Below, one piece after another: positions 20,987-31,262 of a DNA stretch of 64,000 bases (its first letter is position 1; the number at the start of each line of letters is the position of its first letter). Source of the DNA: Tetmemena sp. SeJ-2015 (Eukaryota > Ciliophora > Spirotrichea > Sporadotrichida > Oxytrichidae); the NCBI GenBank assembly GCA_027382625.1, contig JAJKFJ010021486.1, positions 1 through 64,000 of the forward strand, read 5' to 3'. The notes under the pieces were generated by a model. That model was not told where the DNA came from and did not search any database. It saw nothing but the letters and a program-made list of their open reading frames with translations. The position numbers and the translations under genes are program-made.

Positions 20987-23818
20987 TCACTGTCTAATTA
21001 TGCCAGTGACTTTATTACCGCCGAGACTGTCTACTTTAATCTTCGGACTTTGTTAGAAACTAGGGTGACTAAGAATACCAGAGCCCCCTCTGAAGTACTA
21101 CTCACCATTCAAAGGCAGAGGAGAGGTCTCTTTGGACTCATAGCCATCGTTTTGGAAATAGGTAGCGTCTATATTCTTCGTGCTGAGCTTCTTCACGAAG
21201 CCGTAGTTTTGTTGCCCATGCTCAGCTGGCGAAATGGGCTCTTCTAAAATCTTCAAGTCTATGTAAATCAGCTTCCCCTCCTGATTTATAAGCAGCCGCC
21301 GGTGGGAATCGTTGATCACCATGTATAGCTAACTGCGGAAATGAGTGAGTACTATTGACTAGAGCTGCACATCGATCAGACACTTGAACTCGTAAACTTT
21401 CGCCTCTTCTGGGTTGGTAACATTAACTCTATAGATCTTGTAAGAATCAAGAAATTAATAGAAGCATAATTCATTCTCATTCATTCGAATCGTGGTCTCT
21501 GCCTCCAATGATGAACCTGTGGAATTCGGTTATCTCCTTGGAATCTGCTTTCTCAGCTTCTGTCAGAATCGGACTGATTGTCTAAATCTGAATGCCCTAA
21601 AGCATTTAGAACTCTGTCTAACGCACTTTAATTATAAATTAATAAGGGGAGATCATTATTATACTTCGTCGTTTGACTTTACTTCGAAGATGAAGAGGCC
21701 TTTCTTAGTGCCCACTAGGATCTACTTCTGATTTATCAAATGAGTGCATCCAAAGGAAGTCTTTATGCGAGCAAATTAAAATCCATTATGAGTTTTATAA
21801 GACGAGTAGAGAACTTTTCTATGAGTTTGATGTTAGGACTCTGTTTCTTAGACTTCTCTGCTTTCTGTTTCTTGTTTGGGATGTCTAAGAAGTTTCCACT
21901 CTCGCAGCCCTCACCATGCATATGTGACTGTGGCGCCTTGGTAGTACACTGAAATACTGAGAAATTCAAAAATTGAGAAGAAGGGAATCTATGGATAATA
22001 AATTCCTGCTTCCTTTAGAATCATGAGAGTGTTTGGACTCTTCTTTGGATGCATGTGATCTCTTAGACGAGGAGTGGTCAGTGCCGTTAGACTTACTTGA
22101 ATTGAAGGACTTGTTCAAATCTGTGGACTCTCCCTTGCCTGAGGCAGTTCCTTAACCAAGTGGCTTGATCTTTCCCAATCCTGATGGCGAGTCATCCTCA
22201 ATCTTCTGCGTATTAGACTCAGATGAATTCAACTTCCTGAAAAGGGTCAATAAATTAGAGGAAAGATTAGTATTAGAATTTTATATAGTCTTGACTGTTT
22301 TGACTTTGTAAGTTTGAATCATCCCATAGTTCTGAAAGACTACGAGCGTCTCAGATGGCTTAATATACTCTACCGACTTTATTTAATGTAGCAGTTATCA
22401 ATTAAATTAACCTATAATTGGAATTAAAATTAGTTCAGCTTGTGCCAAGACTACATCAGTATTGTTCGGGTCAACTATAATAAGTGCGCAATTCAAATTT
22501 CATGCTAAATTTATAGCATGAACCTGTTCTGATGTGTTAATATTTGTATTTAAGAGACACCCATTAATTTTAATGATCTAAAACGATGCTGAACTTGTCA
22601 GTGAGGCGTCTCGGGTACTGAACTTCATAAGTATGGTCCAGTATGTTCAAGCACTCCTCCTTGGGTACTGGTAAGCTCGGTTTCTGTACTCCAAAATACG
22701 ATTAGCTCTGTTTCGTGGGTGAGACGAGGCCCTCATTAGAAATTTTGAACAGTTTAGGTTTCATTAGATTTAGAGTGTCTGGGCTAAAAATTTAAATCAA
22801 CCCTATCCTCTTACATATAAAGAATAAGCGTTAGTTAGCTAAAGTTGGTATTTAGTATGAGGTAGTTTTTATTCTCTATATGGAACTATTCGAGCACGCT
22901 ATATGCAGTAGCGTTATCGCACAGCTTCACACTTTTATCCTTCCTCACGCCACTATTAGCTGCTTCCCTATCTTCCTCCAACTTCAAGTCTTCGATCAGA
23001 TAATTCTTCTGCTCCTCTTTCTAAGAAGATCTGCTTGCCTCTATACTTTAAATAATTCAATGAGAAGAATTCAAATTATTATGATAGATACTCTGATGCA
23101 CTTCACTTCCCTTAGTGGTAAGGACGAGATAAGAAAGCCCCTCGAATTGGAACAATTCCTCAATGCAGTTCAGGTATCTTCTCATAATATATAGAAGCTT
23201 ATATGATCTTAGAGTGAATTCCTGGTCTAGTATAGCGATTAACGTCACTCTCTCCTCGTTGAGGACTCGCTTAAAGATGGAGATCATCATGCGCTCAAAT
23301 TTCTCTTAAAATTCCATCTCGAAGTAACGCAGAATCTTCACTTCAGTGCCTTCTACTAAGCAGCTGCCCTCGTGCCATCGCTCGAGAGATTCTCTAGTAA
23401 GTTGATGATGGCTATGCAGGTTTGGTTAGTCAATACTCTTGTTCAAGATACCATGAGTTCCTGAGCTAGTACTGCTTGAATGATGTTCCAAGTGGTGATG
23501 ATGCGAGGGGTTGTGAGGGTGCTAGTGGTTATTAGAAGTTGAGTTGATAGCTGTTTAGTTACTGATATGATGAGCAGTTGCAGCATGACTTTCCTAATGT
23601 TAATGATTCAATTTCTCCTCTCCATTTTTATGAGGAATACTGCTGCTGGTATCTATTCCATGCCACCATTAGTAATTTTGCTGCAGGTCTTTTAAATTAG
23701 CCTGATTCTCTGGGTCGAATGAGATGAGATGGATGGGTGGCAGCTGTGTGAGTAGGGAAGGCTTAGATACTTCATTCTAGTTAATAAGGTGGTTGGGTGG
23801 ATGTGCTTCGCTTTTCAT
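20987..23818 (-). CDS. Uncharacterised protein X, paralogue of the gene at 29.0-31.0 kb
   Basis: It starts at 23818 (MKSEAHPPNHLINQNEV) with a His/Asn/Ser-rich stretch, then a helical domain (LERWHEGSCLVEGTEVKILR.., FERMMISIFKRVLNEERVTL). Later exons give VEYIKPSETLVVFQNYGM, a Ser/Lys-rich low-complexity region (about 22010-22220), ILVGTKKGLFIFEV at about 21700, and a final exon with VINDSHRRLLINQEGKLIYI, ending with TGA at 20987. The hydrophobic-Gly-x-x-x-Gly-hydrophobic blades are reminiscent of a beta-propeller (WD or CNH type), but I cannot assign a family. Several introns and inserts (about 21620-21660, 22230-22290, 22380-22560) interrupt it. Function unknown. Confidence 0.65.
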
Positions 23819-24463
23819 TATCTTTTCTGATTGAATGAGTAATTGAGTGATGATAGATTTAATAATAACATTAGTGTCGTTTATAACAGAGAATACAATG
23901 GAAAGCAAATTAGCTTAATGGTTCTATTTTAATTTATGTAAAGAATGGCTGTTTAGCTATCTATCTCCAGCTTAAATAATTATAGTATCATTCGATACAG
24001 TAAAAAGTTTAAAGAATTTTAGCTTAGAGGGGACATATATAAACGAGGCAAGTTTATAAGATGACTCTAATTAATATTAAAGTTAATGCGCCAAGCAGCT
24101 TTTACCTCTTAAAGAAGAATTGGTGAAATGATTATAGATGAAGCCCAAAATAATATGGGTTATTATCGATCAAACAGAAGATCAAGGGGTAATATTTACA
24201 CGAACTCCCGCTGAGCTGCAAGCCCTACTTTTATTTTTTAATATCATCGATTTTAATTAAGTTCTCAACTATACTTAATCAAGAGTGCGTTAATCAAAAA
24301 AAGCAGAAGTCAATACATTTTCACTAAAATGACTTCTAATCTTATTAACTCCCTCACTAATCCTACTCTAATCTTATTGATCTACCTATAAAGCACTTGC
24401 ATTTTGAATTTTCACATTTTTTCATGCTTAAAAGGTTATCATCAGTGACATCATGGATCGTTT
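23819..24463. other. Intergenic region
   Basis: AT-rich, with no gene recognised. It lies between divergent starts (protein X - and aspartic protease +), so it should contain both promoters. Confidence 0.5.
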
Positions 24464-25609
24464 ATGAATCTCACTCTTCTATCTAACCTAACTAATATGC
24501 AGAAACTCGCCCTTTTGTTGCTGTTGGCTTCATCCGCCCTCTCCGCCAAGATCCCCCTTAGAAAGCAGGCCCTCTCCAAGGAGAAGGTCCTCACCTTCAA
24601 GGACAGACTCTCCAGATCCACTGTCTACAACGACAACGGACTCGGCACCAACGTCCCCGTCAAGGATTACATGAACACCCAGTACTTCGTTGACGTCTCA
24701 GTCGGAACCCCCGCTCAGACCTTCACCGTCGTCCCCGATACTGGATCTTCCAACCTCTGGATCTACTCCTCCAAGTGCTCTGCCTTGGTCTGCCTCTACC
24801 ACTCCAGATACGACTCCACCAAGTCATCCACCTACAAGGCCAACGGAGAGAAGTTCGGCATCACCTACGGATCTGGCTCCATCTCCGGAACTGTCTCCCA
24901 GGATGTCAGCAGCCTCGGTGACTCCGATGCTCCCATGTACTTCGGTGAGATCTACTCTGCCTCCGGCCTCGCCTTCTACGCTTCTCAGATGAGCGGTATC
25001 CTCGGACTCGCTTACGACACCATCTCCGTCGACCACCTCCCCACCTTCGTCGACCAGTCCAACCAGTCTGACAAGTCATTCGCCTTCATGCTCCACTCCA
25101 ACCCCGAGGACTCCTACTTGACCCTCCCAGGTTACGATGTTGAGGCTGTTGGTGACAACAAGTTCCAATACCACAACGTCGTTGAGAAGAAGTACTACTC
25201 CCTCAACCTCACCGGTCTCAGACAGGGCTCCACCCAAATTCCCTCCAACAACTTCAAGGCCGTCATCGACTCCGGCACTTCAGTCCTCGTCGGACCCAAC
25301 ACCCTCGTCAACCCCCTCATCCAGGGCATCACCGTTAACGAGGACTGCTCCGGCATTGACGCTCTCCCCGAGATTGCTTTCTACATTGACAACATTGAGT
25401 ACGCTCTCCAGCCTGCTGATTACGTTCTCCAAGTTACCCAAGGAGACCAGACCCAGTGCGTCCTCGCCGTGATGGGACAAGACTTCCCCGCTGGCTTCGA
25501 CTACTTCATCCTCGGAGACACCTTCATGAGAAAGTACTACTCCTTCTTCGACAAGAACAACGACAGAGTCGGATTCATCCCCGCTTCCAAGCTCAACACC
25601 ACCCACTGA
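24464..25609 (+). CDS. Pepsin-family aspartic protease (cathepsin D-like)
   Basis: A single uninterrupted 381-residue frame. A hydrophobic signal peptide (LALLLLLASSALSA) follows either of two Met; the second (24497) gives the more usual signal length. A short propeptide leads to both catalytic motifs of family A1, VVPDTGSSNLWIY (about residue 91) and AVIDSGTSVLVGP (about residue 268), with the flap YGSGSISG and the ILGLAYD and FILGDTFMRKYY blocks. It is expected to be secreted or lysosomal, for digestion in food vacuoles. Codons end overwhelmingly in C or G, no TAA or TAG is used for Gln, and there is no intron or IES. This is unlike every neighbour and typical of a very highly expressed gene. 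Confidence 0.96.
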   Translation: MNLTLLSNLTNMQKLALLLLLASSALSAKIPLRKQALSKEKVLTFKDRLSRSTVYNDNGLGTNVPVKDYMNTQYFVDVSVGTPAQTFTVVPDTGSSNLWIYSSKCSALVCLYHSRYDSTKSSTYKANGEKFGITYGSGSISGTVSQDVSSLGDSDAPMYFGEIYSASGLAFYASQMSGILGLAYDTISVDHLPTFVDQSNQSDKSFAFMLHSNPEDSYLTLPGYDVEAVGDNKFQYHNVVEKKYYSLNLTGLRQGSTQIPSNNFKAVIDSGTSVLVGPNTLVNPLIQGITVNEDCSGIDALPEIAFYIDNIEYALQPADYVLQVTQGDQTQCVLAVMGQDFPAGFDYFILGDTFMRKYYSFFDKNNDRVGFIPASKLNTTH

Positions 25610-26118
25610 ACGCGCCCAAGCGCCCCTCAAGAGCACCACCCCTCGCACTCTTGATTCTATCACAATTATCCCACTATTAGCAGACGCTCGGCTCTTACAG
25701 CATAAGAGCAGGACGCCTGTTTAATAATTGAAGTAACCTTAAATAAAACCACCTTTCTATCCTTCTCATAGTCTTAAGTCTAAAACTTATTATCTTCTTA
25801 AGTATCCTCTTCTACTCATCTTCTTCTATCTTCCTGATCTGCGTATGAATTGCGTCACTAACTGCAAGGCTCTCGATTTTGCAAGTAAGTACAGCAATTT
25901 TGAGAATCATGAGTGGGATAGGCAAGGTTGAATGACATAGTTTTAATCAAAACGTCACGAATTTTGAAGGGAATCATAGCATTCTTAAAGAAAGATATGT
26001 TTTAAATATAGCAGATAATCGACTTTACTCTCAGTTTTATATTTAATACATCATCACTATAATATTAACTTCAGCATACACACAAGAAAGTAAACTTAAA
26101 TATAGATTATAGAGATTC
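25610..26118. other. Intergenic region between convergent genes
   Basis: The first 70 bases are GC-rich continuation past the protease stop, including a GAGC-rich stretch at 25620-25650; the rest is AT-rich. No gene is recognised. Confidence 0.5.
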
Positions 26119-28033
26119 TCAACTAAGTGGGTTGAAGAGACAAATCCTGTTCCCACACATCCTTTTCAGCTCCTCTTTCTGAGCCTCCCCAATCAGATTG
26201 TTGAAAATTATCACTCCTTTTATGGACTAGTTGGAACTCGCTAGTTCATAGAATATAGAGAAAATAAGTGATAAAATTTAAATTGTTCATGTGCCAGCTT
26301 GAAGGCGCCTGTGCTGCCTATTCTATTGTTATTGAGGTAGAGGTACTCCAGCTTCGTATTCTTCTTGAGTCCATAGGCCAACTGCTCTGCACCCTCATCT
26401 TCAATTTAGTTGCCCTCCATATACAAATGAGTCAAGCCCTAGTTCACACTTAGCAGCTTTGAAATTGCTCTGGCGCCTTCGTTACTCAGTTGGTTATTAT
26501 CAATATACAGCACCTGCAGTGTTTTGTTTCAAATTTTGAGAAAGATCAATATGTGAATTTGTTGTCCTAAAGACCCTCTAGCAAGTATTCGCACCCCTTG
26601 TCTTTAATTTTATTGAAACTCAGTCTCAAAGTTTCCAGTCCCTTGTTGAGTTTTAAAGACTCGGAAAGTTTATGCAACCCTAAGTCACTGATTCTATTCG
26701 TGTTCAGGTCTAGCTTGTGCACACTCACAAAAAATAGATACACATACCAAATATGATGTCAATCATTTATTAAACTTGTGTTGAACTTGAGAGCCTCTGA
26801 AGAGTATCTCTATTCCATAATCTGTAAGCTGACTGTAGTTGAGGATGAGACTCTTAGAGCCCTCGTACATGCCCTTAAGGCTGTTTAGCACTATCCGCTG
26901 CTCCTCTGGCTTCATATAGTCCTAGTTCATATTTAGCAGCTCTATGACTTCGATGTCAAACTTCACTCCATCGCACTTTCTCTGAATCTCCGGGTCTAGG
27001 ACTCGAGAGGGAGTAGCCAGTGAACCAAGAGTCTTAAAGTTAGCCTCTACAAACTATTTGATGACATTCTCTATTACGTTGTCATTACGCTATATCTTGA
27101 CCAGCTGCCTCCATTTGTTCTCATACACCTAGTGAGTCTACTTGAGGTGAGCTGCAATTTCAACAACAGCCTTGTCAATCTTGCGGATAGACTCCCTGTT
27201 TAGGTAGATTTTAGAGAACGCCATATCCTTATAGTGTTGCTGCATGTCTGCCAAAGCTTTCTGTACGTTGGCTCTTAGCTCTTCGTACTTCTGTAAATCT
27301 GAAAGGTCATCTAGCTTTCAACCGCCTGAAGACTTCATCCACCTCCTCCCTCTTTTGTCTATGAGCTTATTCGCACAGCTGCTTTATCTTTTCAAAGAAT
27401 TCATCCACCTCTAGGTAGACCTTGGCTCTATAGTCCCCTATTCTAGCCTATCTGACTACGACATACTGCTCTTCAAAAAGCTTCAGATCATCGTCGAAGC
27501 GCTGAAGTAGGTCAACAACCATAGGTCTCAAATTTACTACTTCGTGGTACTTGTGAGCGCCTTCGACTGAGCACAGTTCGCAAATAAAAGAGCCGTCAAG
27601 GTTTCCAGCTATCTGGCTCCCCAAGGAGGTATTAGAGTTGGAGCAGGTCTTACATAGTTGAGAGAGTGGGTAGTTGTGAGTGGGACATAACTCTCCAATT
27701 TAAATTAATGTATACCCTTATAATTTATAACTCAACTCCTGGATTTTGCGGAAGGAGAGGAAGGGAAGGCTTGCTGTTAGCCCCGAATACAGACTAGCTT
27801 TGAAGCGGATTCAAGCGTTGAGACACCCCTACACCTGTGTGTATAGACTAGCTAAAGGCTGAGTTCTATTTCGACTTAAATAAAGAAGTATAGTTCAAAT
27901 TATTGATCGACATTGACTAATTTAGCTTTGTGCTTGCTCTTGGTTGTGTGATCGAGTCCGCCTGGATAGAGGCTCCATGCTTGGATGTAGATTTAGATCT
28001 TGAAACCTTTGAGGATGACTGCAATCTTGACAT
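26119..28033 (-). CDS. B-box / coiled-coil / leucine-rich-repeat protein
   Basis: It starts at 28033 (MSRLQSSSKVSRSKS) with a Ser-rich, low-complexity N-terminus, then an intron of about 46 bp, then a zinc-binding region of B-box type (CPTH..LCKTCSNS..FICELC..GAHKYHE). A long helical coiled-coil segment follows (QRFDDDLKLFEEQY.. to KQTHQVYENKW). Then come ribonuclease-inhibitor-type LRRs (LILNYSQLTDYGIEIL, LDLNTNRISDLGLHKL, LRLSFNKIKDKGCEYL, LYIDNNQLSNEGA, LYMEGNQIEDEGA, LYLNNNRIGSTGA). The stop is TGA at 26119, after CLFNPLS. A 24-bp GT..AG intron near 27310 contains an in-frame TGA. The role is probably scaffolding or regulation by protein binding; no enzyme domain is seen. Confidence 0.8.
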
Positions 28034-28989
28034 TACTTCTGATTTATTAAAATTTAATTTAACGAATTCTCAACTATTTACTCCCCTTCACTTTAAGTCA
28101 CTATGAGTCGAACCTACAACATCAAAGTACTAACGACAGGGAATTTCACAAATTTCTGCTTTCCCATAAGATTGGATATTGTGATTTCCATCTGCCATTA
28201 AAAGTAGTGAGAAAAACAAATTTGAAATAACAAAACACATTTTGAATTTAGCATAAACTGTACTCTTTTTTCCCCAAAAAATGAAAATTTTGTCAACTCA
28301 GTTTTCTCTCTCAGATGTTTTGAAAAAATGGTATTTTTAAAAAATTCAAATCTGAGCTTTAAGAAATTCAAAAGCGTTAAATCTTATTAAACTTATAAAT
28401 TATTATGGGGCAGCTCCCCAAGAGTTAATTAATTCTGAGGGAGAGCTATCAGTGAATCGCTGCCGATTCACTTTGACCTAAAGAGCAGTTGCACTATTAA
28501 TTGCTATAAACCTAAATTATAAAGGGCAAATATTTAGTAAAGAATGATGATAATTATATCCTCCACGCATTTTGTTTTATCTCTTTTTTATTTTTGCTGT
28601 TTAGCAAGAGCGTATTATAAAATAAATCTCTAAGAGATTGCAAAATAACCTAAAGCAAATTCAAACCAGAAAGCGAATATAACACTCGCCGGCTAATATC
28701 CCCCTATTTACAGCACACTAGCAACAAATTAGCGCACGAAATAAAGAATGAGTAACAAATCTACAAACAGCATGCAACAAAAAATTAAAGATAAAAGTGT
28801 GTGAGAGATATTTGTAAATAATGGGATGCGGAAGATTGTGATAAGTTTTGAAAATGAAGTTGAAGGAAAGCGGCAAATGGACTCCCTAAGGCTGCCTAAT
28901 ATAACCTCTCAGGAAACCCCCTTAAACTCACCTCTCCTGCTCTGATAAAATTGAAATTATTTGTTATAAAGTTTTGTCTAAAGATAAGT
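28034..28989. other. Intergenic region
   Basis: AT-rich with TGA in all frames and no gene recognised. It lies between divergent genes and contains one notable hairpin (28451-28472), described separately. Confidence 0.5.
28451..28472. repeat. Perfect 9-bp stem hairpin
   Basis: AGTGAATCG and its exact reverse complement CGATTCACT are separated by CTGC. It stands out in a noncoding AT-rich region. It could be a structured RNA element, a protein-binding palindrome or chance; there is no supporting context. Confidence 0.4.
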
Positions 28990-31022
28990 TATTCGAGAAA
29001 AAGGTACAATAGCTTCTGAGCGAGGTGGATTTCAAAATGCTCAAGGAACAGCCAGTTGCTTTAGCGATCGTAGTTACTGAACCACGGTGAGAATCATGAC
29101 CTCAGGATTCTACAAGCAAGAAGAACTGAGACCTTCCTCCAAAGATTTACTTAGTTCAGAGATTTCAAAAATCATCTTTTCTTCATTCTTATTCTCATTA
29201 GAAGGATTTCTTCTTTGCAATATTGAGCGATAAAGAGGGTAAACCCTAATGATAATTTTTTCTATATTTTTATTGGTAACTAACTAGGTGAAAATGCTTT
29301 TGAGATTAACTTCCTGGAGAGCAACTGCAGCTTGGAAGCTGAATTATTCTCTCAAACCTACAAGAATTTCACCCCTGAGCAAGCTTAAGAAAGTCATCTC
29401 CTACTTTGGTTTCGATTCTGCTGCCCATTACGAACTACTCTATACCAACTTTATAGATTGCAGAGATGCATCTATGTCTACTTACTTGTTTTTAACTTGG
29501 CCTTGTCGGAATTAATAAATATGGATTCCTTTTAGGATAGAAAGTCTAAGCCCAACACAGAGCAACTCGATGATCCACTCAGTCTCAATTTGGACTCACT
29601 CGGCCTGCCACCTCTGGTGATATAGAAGAAATCCTACTCATAACAGCAGCCACCAAAGCATTTGTCTCCTGACCTTGAACAGTAAAATTGACGCCGGTGA
29701 AGAAGAAATAGGTGTTGGTTTTGAAGTGGGGGAGCTTAAATTCGCCCAAGATTTTGATCTCTCCTTAGTGATTCTTTAAATCCACTATGAGTCTTATAAA
29801 AGTTTTGATAGAAAATAGGAGTGAAAGAAAAGGCTCCGACGAGCAGCTTTGCAAAATAGAGGATATTTTAAGCCAAATAGACGAGAGTGAACTCAACTTG
29901 GCATGAGTGATTATATCATTTACATTTTTTGTTAAACTTAGGGCAGATTAAAAAATTCAAGCTGACTGATGATTTCATGGCTATTGCTCACATACTATTC
30001 TTCATAATAAAGTATATCATTTTTATTGCGGATGCGAATAAGCTCTCTATAAACTCAACAGCAAGATTTATAATTATTTCACTATATTATTTTGCTTCAG
30101 TTTAGTAAGCTGCGAGTCTGTGTCGTGTGGAGAGTAGGAGTACGAAATTTTTGCGGAGACTGAGTTCAATTATAACATAAAGTCTGTTCAGTACTTCGAG
30201 AAATATAACATATTGATCGTGCTACAAAACTATGGAGCCGTCTCCTCCCTCCACTTGAATATTAAAAAGGCAGGCATCTTTTCCTCCAAAAAAACAAGGA
30301 AGCTCAGGATTCCCAAGGGCAACTAGTGCCATGAGACCATGAGCAATTACAGCGGCAGCGAGTGCGGCATGGAGGATCAACGAGAGAGAAGGGGCTCCAA
30401 CTTTTCACGATCATCAGATTGCAACGGCAACACCAGCAGAACCTCTCAGTACTCATCAGCCTCCAGATCTTCCTTCAAGATTAAGTATACTTACTATAGA
30501 GTTGTAAGAGCACTTCCACAGATGGTGTTTAGAGTTCCATCGGCCACCAGGATTCTGACGAAGAGCAACCAAATATCTTTAAATATCTTTTGTTCACTCT
30601 CTAAATATTTTTAGCAGAAATCTCAGACCTCCCGCACCAAGAAGAGCTCTTTCTTCAGTTGCATGTCTGCAAAACGGTCTAAAAATAACCAGGCTTCTAC
30701 TTTCAAAGCCAAGAAGGACATCAGCACCGAGCAATAATCTAGCACTTCAACTCCCAGAGCTATGAATGGCTGCTCAGTCTAATCAAAGCTGTGCAAGTTC
30801 AAGCCCTCAGAGAATATCATGTAGGTTGAGCTAGTACAGAAGCAGGCTATCAGAGCCAAGACTTCCTACTTCTGCTCTTTGAAAATCTCACCAAGCAAGG
30901 TGCTTATCGGTTCGAAGAGAGGGCTAGTCATGTTTGAGATGATCTCTGATATCTACATCGAGAAAGTCTACTCTTTTGAAATGTTCAAGGGGCTTTCAAT
31001 TAAATCAGCATTCTACACTTGA
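28990..31022 (+). CDS. Uncharacterised protein Y, paralogue of protein X
   Basis: Exons read LFEKKVQQLLSEVDFKML, a helical block that aligns with the FERMMISIFKRV block of protein X. They are followed by ENAFEINFLESNCSLEAELF, then VQYFEKYNILIVLQNYGAV (X: VEYIKPSETLVVFQNYGM), a Ser/Arg-rich low-complexity stretch (30340-30480), and VLIGSKRGLVMFEMISD (X: ILVGTKKGLFIFEV). The stop is placed at TGA 31020. The last domain of X is missing. Frame changes near 29075, 29690, 29925 and 30090 mark introns, IESs or errors. Function unknown, possibly a propeller scaffold. The start codon was not identified. Confidence 0.55.
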
Positions 31023-31262
31023 TCATAGTGCAAGCTTGATATTGTTTCTAGATATTGAGAAAGTAAAGTTTCATAGGGAAGAAATAGATGAGGAAGTTGT
31101 GTGAGACTTAATAATAAATTATCAATTTTATTAAAAAGCTACCCAAATAAATGATGATAAGCACTAATACAAATAAGCAGCATTTGCAAAATTTTACGCT
31201 TACAATGAACTGCACTTATTAAAAATGATAAAATGCACTTTATATTCTGTTACACTTTGGAT
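31023..31262. other. Short intergenic region
   Basis: AT-rich spacer. No feature is recognised. Confidence 0.4.

Noticed and set aside
25280..25663. Minus-strand frame opposite the aspartic protease
   Set aside because: Shadow of a GC-biased coding region; the plus-strand frame has all A1 protease motifs.
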